A DNA stretch of 64,000 bases from Cliona cf. orientalis (taxonomy: Eukaryota; Porifera; Demospongiae; Clionaida; Clionaidae), in assembly GCA_963930775.1 (NCBI GenBank), contig OZ005706.1, positions 434,001 to 498,000 on the forward strand, in the 5' to 3' direction. A program made the position numbers and the translations under genes. How positions within the stretch are numbered: the first letter of the stretch is position 1; every line of letters begins with the position of its first letter. This document shows, in pieces, positions 58,813 to 64,000 of the stretch. The notes under the pieces were generated by a model, which saw nothing but the letters and a program-made list of their open reading frames with translations, did not search any database and was not told where the DNA came from.

Positions 58813-61789
58813 CTAGACAGAGTGTGTACGACTATGCCCTGACTGTCCAGCCAATCTCTCAGCAAACGATCCATCCAATCTCGCTTTGATGCGAATCTGT
58901 CGGAAGATTCTAGCTCCAACATCAACAAGAGGAGTAAAGATGGCTTGCAGTGGCACTGTGGCAAGAGGCGTGATAGCATAGATCCACATGATTATCAGCC
59001 TTAGCCCAGGTTGATAGATCCAGACCAGGACGAACACCATGATTCCATTGATTATGGCCCAGAGCAGTGACATGGGAATACCGATCAGAAAGACAAGGAT
59101 GTGATAGATCACGAGTTTGGTGTACTTGTAGGTGATGCCCAGGCACATGTGCAGCTGAGGAAATGTCTTGGTGCTCTTGTGCTCGTGGAAACATTTCTCA
59201 AACTCCAGCTGCAATAATAGTGTGTGTATATTTGTAACAATATCATTACGATGAATGTCGTGGTTGATATACAAACATTCTTAGCCTATTCTTAGGAGCT
59301 AATGAATTCTAGCCTGTGTTTGTGAAGGTCTGGCTTGTGAAACTAATCCATAACAGTATGGCTACAAATTCATAAAAGTGCAAATAGAATCTACATTAGT
59401 CATTACATTTAAAAAAAATTATATATATTATTATAGTGATCTATATAAGTGATCTATATAGATCACTATAATAATATATATAATTTTTTTTTAATGTTGT
59501 GACTAGGGATGTGGTGATCGTTTCATATCTATATGGTGATAACCTGCTACCGAGTGTCACAAAGCCGTGCAATGCTTCGTCTTGCCTAAGTGTATGTACC
59601 CTATTTGAAAAATTGTGCGCCTCCCTTAAAGCTCGCACTCCACTGTCACAGTTGTGACCCCAACTTCATTACTACTCACAGATTGGCTGACAATTGGCCC
59701 ACTCTTTGAACATGTCAAACTGACAACCTAGCTAAAAATTGGACTTACTGTGTGGGCGTAATGTTGCGTCCGTGGACTTTTTTGCACATATCCTGTAGTC
59801 CCTTTGCCAGCTCCTTCACAAACATAGGAGGTGTCTAAAGCCGGTACCTATTCAATACTAAACTTTCAGACTCCTAGTCTTAACTAGCGCCTCGCCAGAG
59901 ACGGTCAAATAGATCTACAGAACGCAAGGATTTTAGCACCGTCTGGCTCGTATTGAGGTAACCTTGCCCCACCCTAGCTAGAGCCTCGAGCCTCGTAGTC
60001 TCGTCCCCAGACCCCACCCCCAAAAGGAGGGAAGGGTCTGGGGACATTGGTGCCGATTCTTGGTTCTGCAAGCTCAGCAATCATGTGATTATTTCCATAG
60101 GTTTGTATTGGAGCACGTGCAGTCACGTGATGGTGCGCACGACCAAGAAAAGGCCTCCAATGTCCCCAGACCCTTTCCTCGCGTGCGTGGTGGGGTCTGC
60201 CAAGCACGAGGCTAGCCCCACCCAGCGCTCGTCCTACTTGCCTTGGGGGCGTAGTCTCGTACCCAGCCCCCAAATCCCCGCGCGGGGAAGGGTCTGGTGA
60301 CATTGGAACGATTTCTTGGTTGTACAGGCACGTGATTTCATGCCAATATTATGCAATCAATCACGTGCCAGTCCCACGTTGCTACGCAATGCAATGCACA
60401 ATCAAAGAACTGCGTTCTCATTGGCTTGCGCTAAACCACCAGCTGACATTGCACGATCGTTGCTGAGCGACCAGATGCAAGGTCACATGAAAATCGTGGA
60501 GCTGCAATCTGATTGGCTTTCACAAAAGTAAGAATGCTGAGCTTGCAAGAACCAAGAAAGCGCTCAAATGTCACCAGACCCTCTTCCTCCTTTTTGGGGT
60601 TGGGGTCTGGGGACGAGACTATGGGGGCGCGGCCCGGCCGAGGTGTGGTGCAACGCTAAATCCGGTAAGCTCACCGCATCCTAACCAATTATTGGCTTGT
60701 GAGCGCGCTGAGCGAGGAAATTCCTGCACTCACGTGTGTCCCTAGTTAAAGGCATTGTGTCATGCTATAAGCGCTGATTGCCTACTAATTGAAGCCGCAC
60801 GCGCCCGCGCGGTAAATGAACACTGGGCGTGGCGGATGGCTGATAAGTTCGCGTGTACATTCAAATCTGCCCGCTGAGACTCGCTCTGCTGGGCGTTCGA
60901 CTTTCTAGGCATCGTGTAGGCTCTCGATCCTATACTTATCAGTTTTCTTACTCTTTAGCTGTCCATAACCGAAGATTGCAGGCTTCTCAACTCGACCGTC
61001 GCGTCGCGAATGTCTTCTGCGCTGCACGTGTTCGATCTCCGCGTACTTCCGTGGACTATAGACCCGTTGCACGAATCCGTATAACTCCGGTTACGTTACT
61101 CGGCGGCGCGCGCAAAAGCCGCATTGGAGGACAACCACTATGGAGGATTGTACTGATCAGCAGTGTTTCTCACCGTTTATGCCATCCCTCCATCAGAGTT
61201 CCAGCTATCACAGAAATATGTCATAGCGCACCCGGTACTATTTAACATACTGTAAGGCGCAAGTGAGCGGAGCCTTCGTTTGTCGACAAACTAGCTGCAA
61301 ACACGACCTCTGTACATTTTGCCATAGACAAAATCCGCGTTGTCCTCCAAGCGTGGGCGTTAATTTTCCGTATACTGCAACAAAACTCAATGATGACGTC
61401 ACGTGCAATGGGTCTATACCGTAATATATATTGGGCGCGCCCGTACTTCCTGTGCCCACTTTAATTGAATTTTTGAACTAATGAGCTCATTAAGAAGCAA
61501 TTAGGCCTTATGTATGGACACAATGCCTTTAAATACTTACATTGAGAGCTCTATCGGGGAGCTCTCCAGGTCCCAACACGTCTTTATCGTCGCCTTCGTC
61601 CTCCGAATCGTCCCCACCAGCGCAACCACGGCGCCCGCCGCCACTTCGCGGCGGAGGAGGCTCCTCGACTTCGTTGGCTGGTTGGCCGCCACTAGGCACC
61701 TGCACTGTATACTGGGCCGGCTGCTGCTGCTGGTAGTCTCCTGGCTGACCGTAGGGAGGTAGCTCCTGCTTCATCCCATAAGAAGACAT
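58813..61789 (-). CDS. Caveolin family protein, copy 2 (intact)
   Basis: Exons 61789-61541 and 59208-58813 with a 2.3-kb intron; 214 residues, phase 0. Residues 1-83 are Gln/Pro/Gly-rich and acidic (DDSEDEGDDKD) ending LGPGELPDRALN. The caveolin domain follows: LEFEKCFHEHKSTKTFPQ (signature FEDVIAEP position), helical segment with IGIPMSLLWAIINGIMV (family GIPMALIWGI), WIYQPGLRLIIMWI, and PLVDVGARIFRQIRIK (family PLFEAVGKIFSNVRI). The tail is SGHSRTHSV. It shares exon structure, LGPGE motif and domain with copy 1, so the two are tandem duplicates. The intron contains a large palindrome and three TIR elements. One-to-one orthology with CAV1, CAV2 or CAV3 is not implied. Confidence 0.88.
59408..59494. 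repeat. Near-perfect 33-base-arm palindrome
   Basis: Left arm TTTAAAAAAAATTATATATA...TATAGTGATC and right arm GATCACTATAATAATATATA...TTTTTAA are inverted, with a 19-base centre CTATATAAGTGATCTATAT. It lies in the caveolin copy 2 intron. Confidence 0.9.
59995..60212. mobile_element. TIR element (TAGTCTCGTCCCCAGACC family), copy 1
   Basis: Left end TAGTCTCGTCCCCAGACCCC with an internal hairpin (CCCCAAAAGGAGGGAAGGGTCTGGGGA). The right end (CCAATGTCCCCAGACCCTTT...CACGAGGCTA) is its inverse with some divergence. Confidence 0.7.
60249..60629. mobile_element. TIR element (TAGTCTCGT family), copy 2
   Basis: Starts TAGTCTCGTACCCAGCCCCC and ends GGGGTCTGGGGACGAGACTA. About 100 bases at each end match as inverted repeats, including TCTTGGTT and the (G)GTCTGGTGACATTGG segment. 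Confidence 0.75.
61057..61418. mobile_element. TIR element (TATAGACCC family)
   Basis: Left TATAGACCCGTTGCACG and right CGTGCAATGGGTCTATA are inverted. Inner segments ATTGGAGGACAAC and GTTGTCCTCCAA are also inverted. No coding capacity. Confidence 0.75.
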
Positions 61790-62400
61790 TTTCGATCGAC
61801 TTGAGTATATTATGCTCGATGCTTGAGGTGCTGTTGTGATCCTGTTCTGAATCTGTATCGGAGTTTAAACGAAACTGTCGAAACAAGCGCAAGTTTCTGC
61901 TTTTTATACCCTCTCAGTCTACACTAAGACCACCGGAAGTCCATATACGTACAATACATTTTAGTGTCAACGCGCGGTTTGCATGGCGCCTATGGGGCCG
62001 GGGGTTAATGATATGCATGCCATGCATGTGGGGTCAAAAATAGTGCATGTCCATGTACAACTGTATCTTCTCGTGTGAGATAGCTGTCGTTCTATCTCAA
62101 GTACCATTGAAAAGAGGAAGAGCTGAGCTTCACTTTGATACCAAGAACAAGACTAAGCGTGCCGAGATGACCGATGTAGAGATGATAAAGATTTCGGCTG
62201 CGTATGGCTGAGGGCATCTTTGAATTGGGGGCAAATCAGTAACTATCAAACCAGCGCTAGAAGACTTGGTCCACAAGTAGGTAAGTACCAGAGCAGTTAT
62301 TCCGCTGAATCCCGAGTCTTCCAGGACCACTCTGCCACCACGAGCGCTCTTTGAAGATCGAAAATAATTTATCACTTTAGTCTGTTCTATTTTCTTAGTA
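61790..62400. other. Upstream region of caveolin copy 2 and sequence of unknown nature
   Basis: No gene recognised. Contains the caveolin copy 2 5'UTR/promoter and a stretch (62060-62380) that may be the 5' region of the LINE. Confidence 0.4.
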
Positions 62401-62499
62401 GTAGTTAACTAGACTGTCAACCAAAGAAAATACTAAACTTTAGCTACTAAACTAGCTAGGGTATAGCTACCAACTCTTCGTCTTGAGTACTTTCTTCGT

Positions 62500-62894
62500 G
62501 ATACTTCAACTCGCTCGTCCATTTTTCGATCTTTTCTGGCTGAATGGAACTTTGAATTGGGACGCAAGTCAGAGCTGCCTAGTGCACGCGCCCGCCCTTT
62601 ACTCATCAAACTTGACAATTATTGGGACAGAAGATTACTCCTGGCTGCATGTCGCAAGCTTAAGGGTTACTCTGAGAGCAGACTTTTTCTGCGTGAAGAT
62701 CTCCCTCCTGATGCTCGCTCTCGGCGAACAAATACCAATGTGCATATTTAAAGAAAGCAGCTTCAGATGGAGCTGGGTCTCTTCATAAGAGTGATTCATC
62801 CTCTGATGCATCCAAGCAGTCCTCCTCCAATTCACCTAAGTTTTCTGTTGGCCACTCCACTGATAGGTCTCAGGATGAGACCACCCAAGCATGA
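62500..62894 (+). pseudogene. Non-LTR retrotransposon ORF1 remnant (frameshifted)
   Basis: A frame reading WNFELGRKSELPSARARP, LLIKLDNYWDRRLLLAACRK and LFLREDLPPDARSRRTNTNV matches the pattern of LINE ORF1 RNA-binding regions (ARPLLIKL..., LFLRED.P...). It hits TAA at 62749-62751. One base out of phase the reading continues as KKAASDGAGSLHKS, then a Ser-rich tail to TGA at 62892-62894, which overlaps the ORF2 ATG (ATGA). Confidence 0.55.
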
Positions 62895-64000
62895 CTGTTA
62901 ATTTTTGTAGTTATAATTGCAGGGGTTGGAGGTCTGGATCACATTATGTCTCTTCTCTTTTGAACTCTGTTGATTTTTTGTTCATCCAAGAGCACTGGTT
63001 GCTACCTGAGCTTTTGGGTGCTTTGGATATTTCTGATGAATTCGTCTCTGTTAGTGTAAGTGGTATCGATAATTCAGAGATTCTTGCTGGCTGCCCTTAT
63101 GGTGGATGCGGCATCATGTTTCGTAAATCCTTATCCTCAGCTGTCTGTAGGCTTAAAAGCTGTTCGAAACGATTCTGTGCTTTGTCATTGATTCTTACTG
63201 ATTCAATAAATGACTGCTCATTCAACATCCTGCTAGTTAATGTGTACTTTCCAGCAGATTACGGGACATCCGATTCAAACAATGAGTTTTTGGATACTAT
63301 TGCGGAGTTAGAAGGGTTTCTATCATCCCATGAATACGATAACGTGATTATTTGTGGTGATTTTAATGTTGATTTTTGTCGACCTGGTCACAATCATGAT
63401 CATTTAATGTCCTTTATGCGAGATTACAATCTTATTTGTGCTGATTTAAACTCTAGTATCAAGTACACATACAGGCGTGATGACTGTTCTGTTTTCTCCT
63501 GGCCTGATCATATTCTCACTCTTGCTCATCATGCTCAATCCATCACAAGGGTATCTACCTTGGAGTCTGTAGATAATTTTTCTGATCACCTTCCTCTGGT
63601 CTTCACCCTTGACCTTCATCATCATCTTTCCTTGACTCCAAACCACACTACAGCACCTAGCGCCTTGGGAGGTAATGATTCAAATCATGCTGTTAATTGG
63701 GAGAAGGTTACGGATGCTGATAAAAACAATTTTTGTGAATTTATTAGCAGTCATCTGTCAGATGTCCCTGAAAGTCTGCTATTGTGCTGTGACTCCACCT
63801 GTTCTGCTCACTTCAAGATTCTTGATGATGTTTGCTCTAAACTCCTTAAGTGTATCGAGGATGGAGCGAAAAAGTACCTCCCAAAGCTACGGCAAAAGCG
63901 TCCAGTTGTCCCTGGTTGGAATGACTCTGCTCGTCCTCTTTGCAAATCTGCCAAGTTTTGGCATCGAATATGGCTTGAGTGTGGCTGTCCAATATCTGGG
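62891..64000 (+). mobile_element. LINE ORF2, N-terminal apurinic/apyrimidinic endonuclease domain (cut by window end)
   Basis: Open frame of 370 codons from ATG 62891 to the window edge with no stop. Endonuclease/exonuclease/phosphatase motifs in order: SYNCRG, FLFIQEHW (catalytic Glu), GGCGIMFRK, ILLVNVYFP, ICGDFNVDF (GDFN) and NFSDHLPLVF (SDH). The segment VVPGWNDSARPLCKSAKFWH is typical of the linker before reverse transcriptase in CR1/L2/Jockey-type LINEs. The reverse transcriptase would lie beyond 64000. All catalytic motifs are intact, so the element may be young. Clade assignment is uncertain. Confidence 0.88.

Noticed and set aside
60853-61245. 130-codon open frame in the caveolin intron
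   Set aside because: Overlaps a TIR element, has no recognisable domain, and composition looks non-coding.
62130-62375. 81-codon minus-strand frame
   Set aside because: No domain, no splice signals in phase, and it lies in probable LINE or caveolin upstream sequence.
1-64000. CRISPR arrays, bacterial operons, prophage
   Set aside because: All genes are intron-bearing animal genes; the repeated sequences are TIR elements, microsatellites or segmental duplications, with no repeat-spacer pattern.

Overview
This is eukaryotic, animal nuclear DNA. Coding sequence is broken into many short exons with GT-AG introns, polypyrimidine acceptors and little intergenic space. The gene set is metazoan: PIX RhoGEF, chordin-like VWC protein, caveolins and TRIM-NHL proteins. 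The compact layout, short divergent promoters, many intronic MITEs and simple-sequence tracts suggest an early-branching animal, most likely a demosponge; that placement is inference. Gene models below were assembled by reading splice sites by eye. In nearly every case the exon phases add up exactly.

Left third (1-23.7 kb). The first exon of an AGFG/HRB-type ArfGAP (-) is divergent from a 21-exon beta-PIX/ARHGEF7-type RhoGEF (+). PIX converges on a small unrecognised basic protein (-). A 12-exon ANKMY1 (MORN, ankyrin, MYND; -) is divergent from TMCO3 (CPA2-type cation/proton antiporter; +). GPALPP1 (-) is divergent from TRUB1 (tRNA pseudouridine-55 synthase; +), with only 62 bases between start codons.

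Middle (25-47 kb). A secreted chordin-like protein (-) has three VWC domains and a CHRDL-like C-terminal region, and appears to have two TATA promoters and two signal-peptide starts. PSMD1/Rpn2 of the 26S proteasome (-) has 26 exons over 16.5 kb. Its long 3' introns hold most of the repeats in the window, including one GC-AG intron.

Right third (47-64 kb). ALG9 (+) is divergent from PSMD1. A ~4.35-kb block, containing the 3' part of ALG9 and a whole TRIM-NHL gene, is tandemly duplicated. The second ALG9 copy is a clear pseudogene, and the two TRIM-NHL copies carry different single lesions. Two tandem caveolin genes follow (-), one with a late frameshift. The right end enters a non-LTR retrotransposon with an intact apurinic-endonuclease domain, which runs off the window.

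Mobile DNA is dominated by small TIR elements (several families ending in TACCGTA-like termini) lying in introns, plus a ~245-bp dispersed repeat that always abuts a (GA)n tract. I saw no tRNA gene, CRISPR array or bacterial operon.
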